Shown here: piece after piece, positions 40,334 through 47,582 of the stretch
Position numbering within the stretch: position 1 is the stretch's first letter
Layout of the letters: every line of letters begins with the position of its first letter
Origin: Deltaproteobacteria bacterium
Lineage (GTDB): Bacteria > Desulfobacterota > Desulfobaccia > Desulfobaccales > 0-14-0-80-60-11
Length of the DNA: 64,000 nt
Direction: 5' to 3'
NCBI GenBank assembly: GCA_003599195.1
Contig: QZIZ01000019.1
Location: 23,524-87,523 of the forward strand
Translations under genes and position numbers: made by a program
The notes under the pieces: model-generated
Seen by the model: the letters and a program-made list of their open reading frames with translations, nothing else
Databases searched by the model: none
Told to the model about the DNA's origin: nothing

Positions 40334-41497
40334 TTGAAAACCAAGACCTTAAAGAGAAAAGATTTAAACCCGAAGGTGGCGGTATTATTGGGGACCCGCC
40401 CCGGACTGATCATGTTCAGTCCGGTAATCCGGGCGCTGATCAAGGGTCGGGTCGACTTTTTCATGATCCATTCCGGCCAGCATTATTCCTATAACATGGA
40501 TGAAATATTATTCGAGGAGTTGGAAATTCCCAAGCCTTCCCATTACTTAACCGGGGTAGCGGAAAAAAAGCTGCACGGCGCCCAAACCGCGGTGATGCTG
40601 GAAGGCATTGAACGGGTATTGATCCAGGAAAGGCCGGCCATCCTCCTGGTGGGCGGGGACACCAACACCAACCTGGCCGGCGCGCTCGCGGCCAGAAAGC
40701 TCCATATCGCCATCGGCCACATCGAATCCGGGGAAAGAAGCTACGATTGGCGCATCCCCGAAGAGCATAACCGGCGCATGATCGACCATATCAGCGAGTA
40801 CCTGTTCGTCACCAACGAAAAAGGGAATAATCAACTATTAAAAGAAAATGTCATGGGAAGGACCTTTATTGTCGGCAACACTATTGTCGACGCCGCGTTC
40901 CAGAATATTGAACTTGCCAAAAAGAAATCGGCGATTCTTGAGAAACACGGATTACAAGAAAAAAAATACATCGTCTTGACCGCGCATCGGGAAGAAAATG
41001 TCGATCACGAAGAAACCCTTGCTAATATTCTCAATGCTTTGGAATTGATGCATCAGCGGACGGGCCTCCCCATTTTCTTTTCCGCCCACCCCCGGACCTT
41101 GAACCGCTTGAAAATCTTCCAGCTGACCGAACGGGCCGGGAGGATTCCGGGCCTGATCATCAGCGAAGCCCTCGGATATCTCGATTTTCTGCGGCTGTTG
41201 TCCGGGGCCCGGCTGGCTTTGACCGATTCGGGAGGAGTGCAGCAGGAGGCCTGCATTTTCCAGGTCCCTTGTGTGACTTTACGGGAAGTTACCGAATGGA
41301 CGGAAACCCTGGAAATCGGGGCCAATATCCTGGCAGGCGTGGCGCCGGAGAAAATCGTCGCCGCCGGCCTGGAGATGCTGCAGAGAGACGGCGGTTGGCC
41401 CATACCCTTCGGCGACGGCGCCGCGGCCCAACGGATCGTTGCGGTGGTCAAAGAAGAGCTGGGCCGGCTTGCGGGGAAACCGGCCTCCGCCGCCTGA
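40334..41497 (+). CDS. WecB-like UDP-N-acetylglucosamine 2-epimerase family protein
   Basis: 387 residues, TTG start with GGAAGGAT upstream; three bases separate it from the glycosyltransferase stop. GT-B-like epimerase features are VLLGTRPG, GGDTNTNLAGALAA, IGHIESGERSYDWRIPEEHNR, TAHREENVDHEETL, ALTDSGGVQQEA and LREVTEWTET. In classical non-hydrolysing epimerases the first motif is GTRPE followed three residues on by a catalytic-region Lys; here it reads GTRPGLIM, so Glu and Lys are replaced. Other catalytic residues (Asp in GGDT, Glu in IES, Glu in PEEH, His in AHREEN) are present. It probably interconverts UDP-GlcNAc and UDP-ManNAc or a derivative. Confidence 0.88.
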   Translation: MKTKTLKRKDLNPKVAVLLGTRPGLIMFSPVIRALIKGRVDFFMIHSGQHYSYNMDEILFEELEIPKPSHYLTGVAEKKLHGAQTAVMLEGIERVLIQERPAILLVGGDTNTNLAGALAARKLHIAIGHIESGERSYDWRIPEEHNRRMIDHISEYLFVTNEKGNNQLLKENVMGRTFIVGNTIVDAAFQNIELAKKKSAILEKHGLQEKKYIVLTAHREENVDHEETLANILNALELMHQRTGLPIFFSAHPRTLNRLKIFQLTERAGRIPGLIISEALGYLDFLRLLSGARLALTDSGGVQQEACIFQVPCVTLREVTEWTETLEIGANILAGVAPEKIVAAGLEMLQRDGGWPIPFGDGAAAQRIVAVVKEELGRLAGKPASAA

Positions 41498-41520
41498 CTC
41501 CCGCCGCTGGTGTGAAACCC

Positions 41521-42303
41521 ATGAACAACGCCTGGAACGAACATTTCCATTACGATTACTTCCGGGAATTATTAACGGTTGCCAAGGATAAGTTCGTTCT
41601 CCATTTACTGAAAGAAGCCCCCTTAGTCCTGGCAGCCGGGGCGGGGCCGGCGCTGCTGCTGCGCCACGATGTGGATGTTTCCTTGAAGCGGGCTTATGCT
41701 ATGGCGGAGATTGAACACCGCCTGGGAGTGGCAGCCACCTATATGGTCCTGGCGGATTCGCCCCTTTACCGCCTCGCCACCCCGGAGTCCCGGGGCATCA
41801 TCCGCGATCTCCAGGCCATGGGCCATGAAGTGGCCCTGCATTTTGCGGCGCCCGCGGACCCTGGCGAGGATGAAGGCAGATGGCAGGAGCTGGAGAGCCG
41901 GGTCCTGGGGGCCAAGGCCCTGTTGGAAGATATCCTCCAAGCCGAGGTGGCGTCCATTTCCTTTCACAAGCCCATCACCCGGCTGCTTCGGGGTCCCCTC
42001 AAGATTTTCAACCTGGTCAACGCCTATTCCCGGGAATTGATGGACTGGTACCTGTCCGACTCCCGGGGCCGCTGGCGGGAGGGCGAACCTTTGCCGAAGC
42101 TGCGGCAGCCGGCGAAGCCGTTGTTACAACTATTAATCCATCCCATCTGGTGGGGAGAGACGCATTTGGGGGCCATGGAAAGGATGGAAGACTTTTTTCA
42201 TTCCGAATCCCGGGGCTACTCAACGGCCGAACGCAAGATCCTGGGCCGGGAATTGACCGACACCCTGGGGATTCCCCACGCCGGGCTCACCTCCGGGTGT
42301 TGA
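41521..42303 (+). CDS. Polysaccharide-deacetylase-like (NodB-fold) protein
   Basis: 260 residues from ATG 41521; an upstream extension overlaps wecB. The first NodB motif reads LLRHDVDVSLKRAY with the expected HDVD metal/base region. Then come MGHEVALHF and SFHKPI, suggesting His ligands. The C-terminal part LLIHPIWWGETHLGAMERM also fits. Members remove N- or O-acetyl groups from sugars, but this branch, next to polysaccharide genes, is poorly studied. It follows wecB by 23 bases. Confidence 0.75.
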   Translation: MNNAWNEHFHYDYFRELLTVAKDKFVLHLLKEAPLVLAAGAGPALLLRHDVDVSLKRAYAMAEIEHRLGVAATYMVLADSPLYRLATPESRGIIRDLQAMGHEVALHFAAPADPGEDEGRWQELESRVLGAKALLEDILQAEVASISFHKPITRLLRGPLKIFNLVNAYSRELMDWYLSDSRGRWREGEPLPKLRQPAKPLLQLLIHPIWWGETHLGAMERMEDFFHSESRGYSTAERKILGRELTDTLGIPHAGLTSGC

Positions 42304-42322
42304 AAGAGGAACGTAACCGATA

Positions 42323-43096
42323 ATGAAGATCGGCGAATTTGATCGAGATACCGGAGCCTTGCAGAAACGGCTGGAAGCCCATAGCCGCTTCGGCTCCCGG
42401 GACCTGAATACCTGGATCTTTGAGCACCTGGACCTTACCCCCGGACTCTCCATCCTGGACTTGGGCTGCGGCACCGGCAAGCAGACCCTGCCCCTGGCCC
42501 AGGCCGTGGGTCCAAAGGGAAAGGTCTTGGCCGTGGATATTTCTCAAGCAGCCCTGGATGATTTGCAGCGCCAGGCACGGGAACAGGGATTGGCGGAGCG
42601 CATCGCCACCCGCTGCCTGGGTCTGGACGCCATGGAAGGGCAGCTGGAACCCGCCGGCCTGGACCGGGTGGTGTCCAGCTATGCCGTATATTACGTGGAG
42701 GACCCCCGCCGCCTGTTCAGGGCGCTGCACCAGGCCCTGAAGGACGGGGGCATTTTCTTCGCCTGCGGCCCGGCTCTGGACAACAACGCCGATTTTCTCT
42801 CTTTTTACTACAACCTGGTAAAGCAGTCTCCGCCCCCCCTTAACAAAACCGGGGAGTTCATGGAGAAGACCGCGCCGGGGCTGCTCCGGGAAATCTTCGG
42901 CGGTGTGGACATCTTTCGGTTTGAGAATCCCATGCGCTTCGACTCCGCGGACGCCCTGCTGGCGTACTGGAGTTCCCACAATCTCTATGACCGGCAGGTG
43001 GAGGCCGCATTCCGGGACGCGGCCGGGCGGCACTTCCGTGGGCATCCGGAATTTGTCATCACCAAAAGGGCCGTGGGGCTGCGGGCAAAAAAATAG
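42323..43096 (+). CDS. Class I SAM-dependent methyltransferase
   Basis: 257 residues. SAM-binding motif I is ILDLGCGTGKQTLPLAQAV near 49-67, followed by VLAVDISQAALDDL, the motif II/III region LDRVVSSYAVYYVEDP, and LKDGGIFFACGP. The N-terminal part (DTGALQKRLEAHSRFGSRDLN) is not membrane-related. It probably methylates a sugar or other small molecule linked to the polysaccharide. It is the last gene before an octamer repeat. Confidence 0.85.
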   Translation: MKIGEFDRDTGALQKRLEAHSRFGSRDLNTWIFEHLDLTPGLSILDLGCGTGKQTLPLAQAVGPKGKVLAVDISQAALDDLQRQAREQGLAERIATRCLGLDAMEGQLEPAGLDRVVSSYAVYYVEDPRRLFRALHQALKDGGIFFACGPALDNNADFLSFYYNLVKQSPPPLNKTGEFMEKTAPGLLREIFGGVDIFRFENPMRFDSADALLAYWSSHNLYDRQVEAAFRDAAGRHFRGHPEFVITKRAVGLRAKK

Positions 43097-43097
43097 G

Positions 43098-43136
43098 CCT
43101 CACGCAAAGACGCAAAGACGCAAAGTAAGACGCAAA
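43098..43136. repeat. Octamer tandem repeat, left arm (ACGCAAAG)
   Basis: Three exact ACGCAAAG units after CTCACGC, then a degenerate unit. The complementary arm lies at 43862-43905, so the pair brackets the acyltransferase gene. Confidence 0.85.
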
Positions 43137-43186
43137 AAAATAAAAATTAACCGAGGTTGTTATTAAACCTTTGCCGGGGAGCTTCG

Positions 43187-43807
43187 ATGCAAGAGGGATT
43201 ATTTGAGGCGGGAGAAGACTGCCGGATTCAGACCGGCTGCATTGTGGGCCTGAAGTACCGGGACGATTGCCGGCCGGCCGTTCTGGGCAAAGGAGCCCGC
43301 ATCCGGGCCGGGACCATCATTTATGCCGACGTGGTCATCGGTGACGATTTCCAGACTGGCCATCACGTCATGATCCGGGAAAAAACCGCGATCGGCCATC
43401 ACGTGGTGGTGGGCACCAACACGGTGATCGACGGCCAGGTGAGCATCGGGGATTTTGTCAAAATCGAATCCAACTGCTACATCCCCACCAACGTGACCGT
43501 GGGCAGCCGCATCTTTCTGGGGCCCAACGTCACCTTGACCAACGACCGCTACCCCTTGAAGATGCGGGATCAATACCGTCCGGAGGGGCCGGTTCTGGAA
43601 GACGGGGTCACCCTGGGCGCGGGGGTGATCGTCTGCCCGGGGGTGCGCATCGGTGAGGGTTCTTTCGTGGCCGCAGGTGCGGTGGTCACCAAGGACGTGC
43701 CGCCCCGGACCATGGTCAAGGGGGTGCCGGGCCGGTTCAGCCCGCTGCCGGAAAAATTGCGGGAGCTGAATATCGCCCTGTCGTGGATGAAGTACCTTAA
43801 AGCCTGA
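43187..43807 (+). CDS. Hexapeptide-repeat acyltransferase (LbH fold)
   Basis: 206 residues from ATG 43187; GGGGAG lies 6 bases upstream. At least ten imperfect hexapeptide turns are visible (CIVGLKYR, AVLGKGARIRAGTIIYADVVIGDDFQTG, AIGHHVVVGTNTVIDG, VSIGDFVKIES, VTVGSRIFLGPNV). It continues VTLGAGVIVCPGVRIGEGSFVAAGAVVTKDVPPRTMVKGVPGR, the C-terminal acetyl-CoA acyltransferase signature. It probably acetylates a sugar amine or hydroxyl in the polysaccharide pathway. Inverted octamer repeats flank it on both sides. Confidence 0.92.
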   Translation: MQEGLFEAGEDCRIQTGCIVGLKYRDDCRPAVLGKGARIRAGTIIYADVVIGDDFQTGHHVMIREKTAIGHHVVVGTNTVIDGQVSIGDFVKIESNCYIPTNVTVGSRIFLGPNVTLTNDRYPLKMRDQYRPEGPVLEDGVTLGAGVIVCPGVRIGEGSFVAAGAVVTKDVPPRTMVKGVPGRFSPLPEKLRELNIALSWMKYLKA

Positions 43808-43861
43808 GAAGAAGGAGCCGCCGCTTCCATTTGCGTCCTTATCATGAGTCACCACCCCTTA

Positions 43862-43905
43862 TCTTGCGCCTTTGCGCCTTTGCGCCTTGGCGTCTTGGCG
43901 TGAGA
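43862..43905. repeat. Octamer tandem repeat, right arm (TGCGCCTT)
   Basis: Three TGCGCCTT units followed by GGCGTCTT and GGCGTGAG. It is the reverse complement of the 43098-43136 array and sits 27 bases before the kdsC start, upstream of its ribosome-binding site. Confidence 0.85.
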
Positions 43906-43931
43906 ATATCTTTTCCATAAGGAATCTAACA

Positions 43932-44483
43932 TTGAATTTCGCTGACTACCCCCCGGAAGTGATAGAACGAGCCAAAGGCATCCGCCTGCTGATCCTGGAC
44001 GTGGACGGGGTGCTCACCAACGGCAGCCTCTATTTCGGGCCGCAGGGCGAGGCCCTGAAGGTTTTTCACGTGCGGGACGGCCACGGCCTCAAGATGCTGC
44101 AAAAGGCCGGCATCGAAGTGGCCTTTCTCTCCGGCCGGCGTTCGGACGCGGCCTATCACCGGGCCCAGGAGTTGGGGGTCAGCCGCTTTCACGAGGGGTT
44201 GCGGGATAAAGTGGCGGTCATGGAGGAAATCATGGCCTCCATGGGGATTGAGGCCGGGGCGGTGGCCGCGGTGGGGGACGACCTGGTGGACCTGCCCCAC
44301 CTGCGCCGGTCGGGGCTGGCGGTGGCCGTGGCCGACGCGGCGCCGGAAGTGAAGGACGCGGCCCATTGGGTCACTGCTTTGCCCGGCGGCAGAGGCGCGG
44401 TCAGGGAGGTCTGCGATTTGCTGCTCAAGGCCCAGGGGAAGTGGGAGGGGGTTGTGAGGCCTTGGTTTGGCAGTTTGGAATAG
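43932..44483 (+). CDS. kdsC: KDO-8-phosphate phosphatase (KdsC, HAD superfamily)
   Basis: 183 residues from TTG 43932, which has AAGGAA 7 bases upstream. The open frame starts 60 bases earlier but within the repeat. Motif I is LLILDVDGVLTNGSLYF, then FHVRDGHGLKMLQKAGI, FLSGRRSDA (motif II), and the tetramer-type sequence AVGDDLVDLPHLRRSGLAVAVADA (motif IV). It hydrolyses KDO-8-phosphate to KDO for lipopolysaccharide core. It precedes the lpt genes, as in many Gram-negatives, with an AT-rich gene between. Confidence 0.94.
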   Translation: MNFADYPPEVIERAKGIRLLILDVDGVLTNGSLYFGPQGEALKVFHVRDGHGLKMLQKAGIEVAFLSGRRSDAAYHRAQELGVSRFHEGLRDKVAVMEEIMASMGIEAGAVAAVGDDLVDLPHLRRSGLAVAVADAAPEVKDAAHWVTALPGGRGAVREVCDLLLKAQGKWEGVVRPWFGSLE

Positions 44484-44542
44484 TAACATATTAATTAATA
44501 GGGCTTATAACCTGCTTCATTCATTTTAAATGATGTTAATTT

Positions 44543-45241
44543 ATGAAATTATACAAATATAGACCAATAAATGAATATGTCGAACCTATTCTTACAAGCA
44601 ATAAAATATGGTTTCCAAAGAGAAAAACATTAAATGATCCAGAAGATTTATTGATAGAGATTGAAAATGATATAACAGTAGAAACTTATAGAGAGTTTTT
44701 AATTAACAAATCGCTGGAAGCTCAGCGACCTAAAAAATTCCTAAGAGCTAATTTTAAACAAGCCTTTGATCGGAACGGATTGACACATGCCGCCAAACGA
44801 AAGATAAACTTGGCATTAAAAAAAATGCAGGCAAATTTTGATAGGTTAGGGATTTTATCCTTATCGGAAAATGCTGACGACGAAATCTTATGGGATGAAT
44901 ATGCTGAAAAAAAGAAAGGGGTATGTTTAGAATTCGAACTACCTCATAGTGAATATTTATTAAAAGTATTATACGTAGAAACACGTCCTAAATTAAAACT
45001 AAGTGAATTATTATTCGACAATGATTCCGAAAAAATGCTTATAGAAGTTCTAAGGACAAAGACGATGAAATGGAGCCACGAAAATGAATGGAGATATTTT
45101 ATAAAACAAGGGAATGTGGAATTCTCTTTTATGGGTAGCATCACAGGAATAAGATTCGGAATAATGACAGAATTAAAAAATAAGCAAAAGATTATTACGT
45201 TAATTGATTCATGCGAAAGCAAAATCAAAATATATGGTTAG
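44543..45241 (+). CDS. DUF2971 family protein in an AT-rich insert
   Basis: 232 residues. The start KLYKYRPINEY, FPKRKTLNDPEDL, GILSLSENADDEILWDEYAEKKKGVCLEFEL and WSHENEWRYF match the DUF2971 pattern. Such genes often occur in defence or mobile islands. Codon use is strikingly AT-rich (AAA, ATA, TTA) compared with the GC-rich neighbours, and the low-GC stretch runs from about 44480 to 45285. This points to recent transfer into the kdsC-lptC junction. No ribosome-binding site stands out. Function unknown. Confidence 0.85.
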   Translation: MKLYKYRPINEYVEPILTSNKIWFPKRKTLNDPEDLLIEIENDITVETYREFLINKSLEAQRPKKFLRANFKQAFDRNGLTHAAKRKINLALKKMQANFDRLGILSLSENADDEILWDEYAEKKKGVCLEFELPHSEYLLKVLYVETRPKLKLSELLFDNDSEKMLIEVLRTKTMKWSHENEWRYFIKQGNVEFSFMGSITGIRFGIMTELKNKQKIITLIDSCESKIKIYG

Positions 45242-45285
45242 GGTTTTTATCCAGAAATCTGAAATTTAAGAACGATTTTTCTTCT

Positions 45286-45416
45286 GGTTCCCAAGCACAG
45301 CTTGGGAACGAGCAGGGAAAATCGAGATTCGCAACGAAGCTGCGCTCCGTTTAGAATGACAGACTCTCATTTCCCGGTTTTTGCTGCAAGCTGGCCGCTG
45401 CAAGCTGACAGCTATT
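45286..45416. repeat. Repeat cluster: GGTTCCCAAGC hairpin, half of a dispersed inverted repeat, heptamer array
   Basis: GGTTCCCAAGC...GCTTGGGAAC at 45286-45309 forms a hairpin. GAGATTCGCAACGAAGC...TTTAGAATGAC at 45324-45360 is the reverse complement of one arm of the element at 55683-55772. Heptamers GCTGCAA/GCTGGCC/GCTGCAA/GCTGACA fill 45383-45413. They mark the right border of the AT-rich insert; the 311-base gap has no gene. Confidence 0.75.
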
Positions 45417-45497
45417 TCCCCGAAGTCTGAGTTTTGGTCACGGCCAACTTTCTTCCTTTTCGCTCCCTCCGTCTCCCCCCTTTGCGCCAGATAAGCC

Positions 45498-45525
45498 TTT
45501 ACACTTTTTTTCAGGGTTATATAAT
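45498..45525 (+). promoter_or_regulatory. Sigma-70-type promoter for the lpt-rpoN operon
   Basis: TTTACA (45498-45503), a 16-base spacer, TATAAT (45520-45525). Transcription would start near 45532, about 20 bases before the lptC start. It would make lptC transcription independent of the insert. Confidence 0.7.
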
Positions 45526-45552
45526 TCTCTCAGCAAATATCGGCTAATTGGC

Positions 45553-46149
45553 ATGGAAAATTTTCCTCACAAGCCCCCGAAGGGGTGGCGGCGGTTTTGG
45601 GGCTGGAAAGGGCTGGCGGGCCTGATCCTGCTGGCGGGCTTAGGCTGGGGCCTGTATGAATGGAGCAGCCCGGCGCCGCCGCCCCCGCCGCCCCCGGCGC
45701 CTTTGGAGACCAAGGCCCGCATGGAGAGCCTGGCCTTAAGCGAAATCCAGGAGGGCAACAAGCGCTGGACCCTGGAGGCCCAATCCGCGGATTTTTCCAA
45801 GGAGAAGCTGGAGGTCAAGATCACCGGGGTCAAGGTGGAATTTTTCGGGGGGCCGGATGAGGTCATCAGAGTAAAGGCCCAGGAAGGTCTGATTAACACC
45901 AAGACCCGGGTCCTGACTCTCAAGGGCCAGGTGGAAATGGTAAGCGGTAATTTGCGCATCACCACCGACCGGGTGATCTACCAACCCGGGGAGCGGCTGC
46001 TGTCGGCCCCGGAGGAAGTCACCCTGGAGGAGCCCCGCCTGAAGGTCCAGGGCCGGGATTTGCAGGTGAAACTGGCGGAGAAAAAGCTGGTCCTGGCCCA
46101 ACATCGCCTCACCCAGGTCAACGTCCCGAATTTGGAGCTGAAACCGTGA
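45553..46149 (+). CDS. lptC: LPS export protein LptC
   Basis: 198 residues. One N-terminal membrane helix (GLAGLILLAGLGWGLYEW) is followed by a Pro-rich linker and the LptC beta-jellyroll: KARMESLALSEIQEGNKRWTLEAQSADFSKEKLEVKITGVKVEFF, then VKAQEGLINTKTRVLTLKGQVEM. LptC bridges the LptBFG transporter and LptA in LPS transport. The stop overlaps the lptA start by four bases (ATGA-like GTGA). A promoter is just upstream. Confidence 0.9.
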   Translation: MENFPHKPPKGWRRFWGWKGLAGLILLAGLGWGLYEWSSPAPPPPPPPAPLETKARMESLALSEIQEGNKRWTLEAQSADFSKEKLEVKITGVKVEFFGGPDEVIRVKAQEGLINTKTRVLTLKGQVEMVSGNLRITTDRVIYQPGERLLSAPEEVTLEEPRLKVQGRDLQVKLAEKKLVLAQHRLTQVNVPNLELKP

Positions 46150-46787
46150 AACCAAAGATCTCCCGGTGTATCACCGCCGGTGTTCTCTGTCTGCTGTTGG
46201 CGCTCTTGGTCTGGAGCCTGCCGGAAACCGGACAGGCCCAGGGGAAGAAAGGGGTCCAGAAGGACATCCCCCTGCACATCACCGCGGCCCGCCTGGAAGC
46301 GGACCAGAAGGAGCGGGTCATCACCTTCAGCGGCCAGGTGAAGGCCGCGTACGGCGACAACCTGTTATATTGCGAGCAATTAAGGGTCTATTACGAGCCG
46401 CCAAAATCCGGGCCGAAGCCCGCCGCGGCTCCTCCCCAAGAAAAGAAAGACGCTTCGCCCCTGGGGGAGTTGGGCGGGGAGAAGATCGACCGCATCGTGG
46501 CCGCGGGGGGAGTGCGGTTCGTCCAGGGGGACAAGGTGGCCACCGGCAAGGAAGCCACCTATTACCGGAGCCGGGAAGAGCTGGTGCTGGCGGGCAATCC
46601 CCAGGTATGGAGCGCGGAAAATACCCTGAAGGGCGAGCGCATCGTCTTTAATTTGCGCACCAACCGGGTGACGGTGGAGAGTTCCCCCAAAAAACGGGTG
46701 GAAGCCCACCTTTATCCCTCCGGCAAAGGGCTGCCCGAGGCCGCCAAAGGCCTGCCCCTGGGGCCGGAAGGCCGGAAACAACGGTAA
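46146..46787 (+). CDS. lptA: LPS transport periplasmic protein LptA
   Basis: 213 residues, GTG start overlapping lptC. A signal peptide (residues 1-32, ending near GQAQG) leads to the OstA-like domain: DIPLHITAARLEADQKERVITFSGQVKAAYGDNLLYCEQL, VRFVQGDKVATGKEATYY and GNPQVWSAENTLKGERIVFN. A Lys/Pro-rich insertion (residues 82-105) is longer than in E. coli LptA. It forms the periplasmic bridge to LptDE. It overlaps lptB by one base. Confidence 0.92.
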   Translation: MKPKISRCITAGVLCLLLALLVWSLPETGQAQGKKGVQKDIPLHITAARLEADQKERVITFSGQVKAAYGDNLLYCEQLRVYYEPPKSGPKPAAAPPQEKKDASPLGELGGEKIDRIVAAGGVRFVQGDKVATGKEATYYRSREELVLAGNPQVWSAENTLKGERIVFNLRTNRVTVESSPKKRVEAHLYPSGKGLPEAAKGLPLGPEGRKQR

Positions 46788-47518
46788 TGCAACAGATGCA
46801 CCGCCTGACCCTCAGCCATCTGGTAAAAAGTTACGACGGCCGCACCGTCGTGGACGACGTCAATCTGGAGGTGCACAGCGGCGAGGTGGTGGGCCTGCTG
46901 GGTCCCAACGGCGCGGGCAAGACCACCACTTTCTTCATGGTCCTGGGGCTGCTCCATCCCGACCGGGGCCAGATCTTTCTGGACGGGGAGGACATCTCCA
47001 CCCTGCCCATCTTTCAACGGGCCAGGCTGGGCGTGCAGTACCTGCCCCAGGAGCCTTCGGTGTTCCGCAAGCTCACGGTGGCGGAAAACGTCCTGGCCAT
47101 TCTGGAGACCCTGGAGCCGGACCCCCAGGCGCGCCAGGAACGGCTGCAGCAATTGCTGGCGGAACTGCGCATTACGCATCTGGCCCACCAGAAGGCCTCC
47201 GCCCTTTCCGGAGGGGAGCGGCGCCGGGTGGAGATTACCCGGGCCCTGGTCACTTCGCCCCATTTCATCATCCTGGATGAGCCTTTTGCCGGCATCGACC
47301 CCCTGGCGGTCACCGATATCCAGAATATCATCCGCCAGTTGAAGGACAGGCAATTGGGGGTCCTCATCTCCGACCATAACGTGCGGGAGGCCCTGGGGGT
47401 CTGCGACCGGGCTTATATCCTCAATGAGGGAGTGGTCCTGGAGGAAGGGACCCCGGAGGTTTTGGTGGCCAGCGAAGTAGCTAAAAGGATTTACTTGGGG
47501 GAAACCTTTAAGTTATAA
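46787..47518 (+). CDS. lptB: LPS export ABC transporter ATPase LptB
   Basis: 243 residues. Walker A GLLGPNGAGKTTTFFMVLG, Q-loop QYLPQEPSVFRKLTVAENV (the LptB signature region), ABC signature ALSGGERRRVEITRAL, Walker B FIILDEPFAGIDPLAV and the H-loop ISDHNVREAL. It powers LptFG extraction of LPS; LptF and LptG are not in the window. It overlaps lptA and precedes rpoN by 64 bases, the conserved order in Proteobacteria. Confidence 0.97.
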   Translation: MQQMHRLTLSHLVKSYDGRTVVDDVNLEVHSGEVVGLLGPNGAGKTTTFFMVLGLLHPDRGQIFLDGEDISTLPIFQRARLGVQYLPQEPSVFRKLTVAENVLAILETLEPDPQARQERLQQLLAELRITHLAHQKASALSGGERRRVEITRALVTSPHFIILDEPFAGIDPLAVTDIQNIIRQLKDRQLGVLISDHNVREALGVCDRAYILNEGVVLEEGTPEVLVASEVAKRIYLGETFKL

Positions 47519-47582
47519 TGAATTCAGAAGCGGTGGCAGACCGGCGCCGATTTCCAGGAAATTAATCGTAAAGTTAAGAAAT

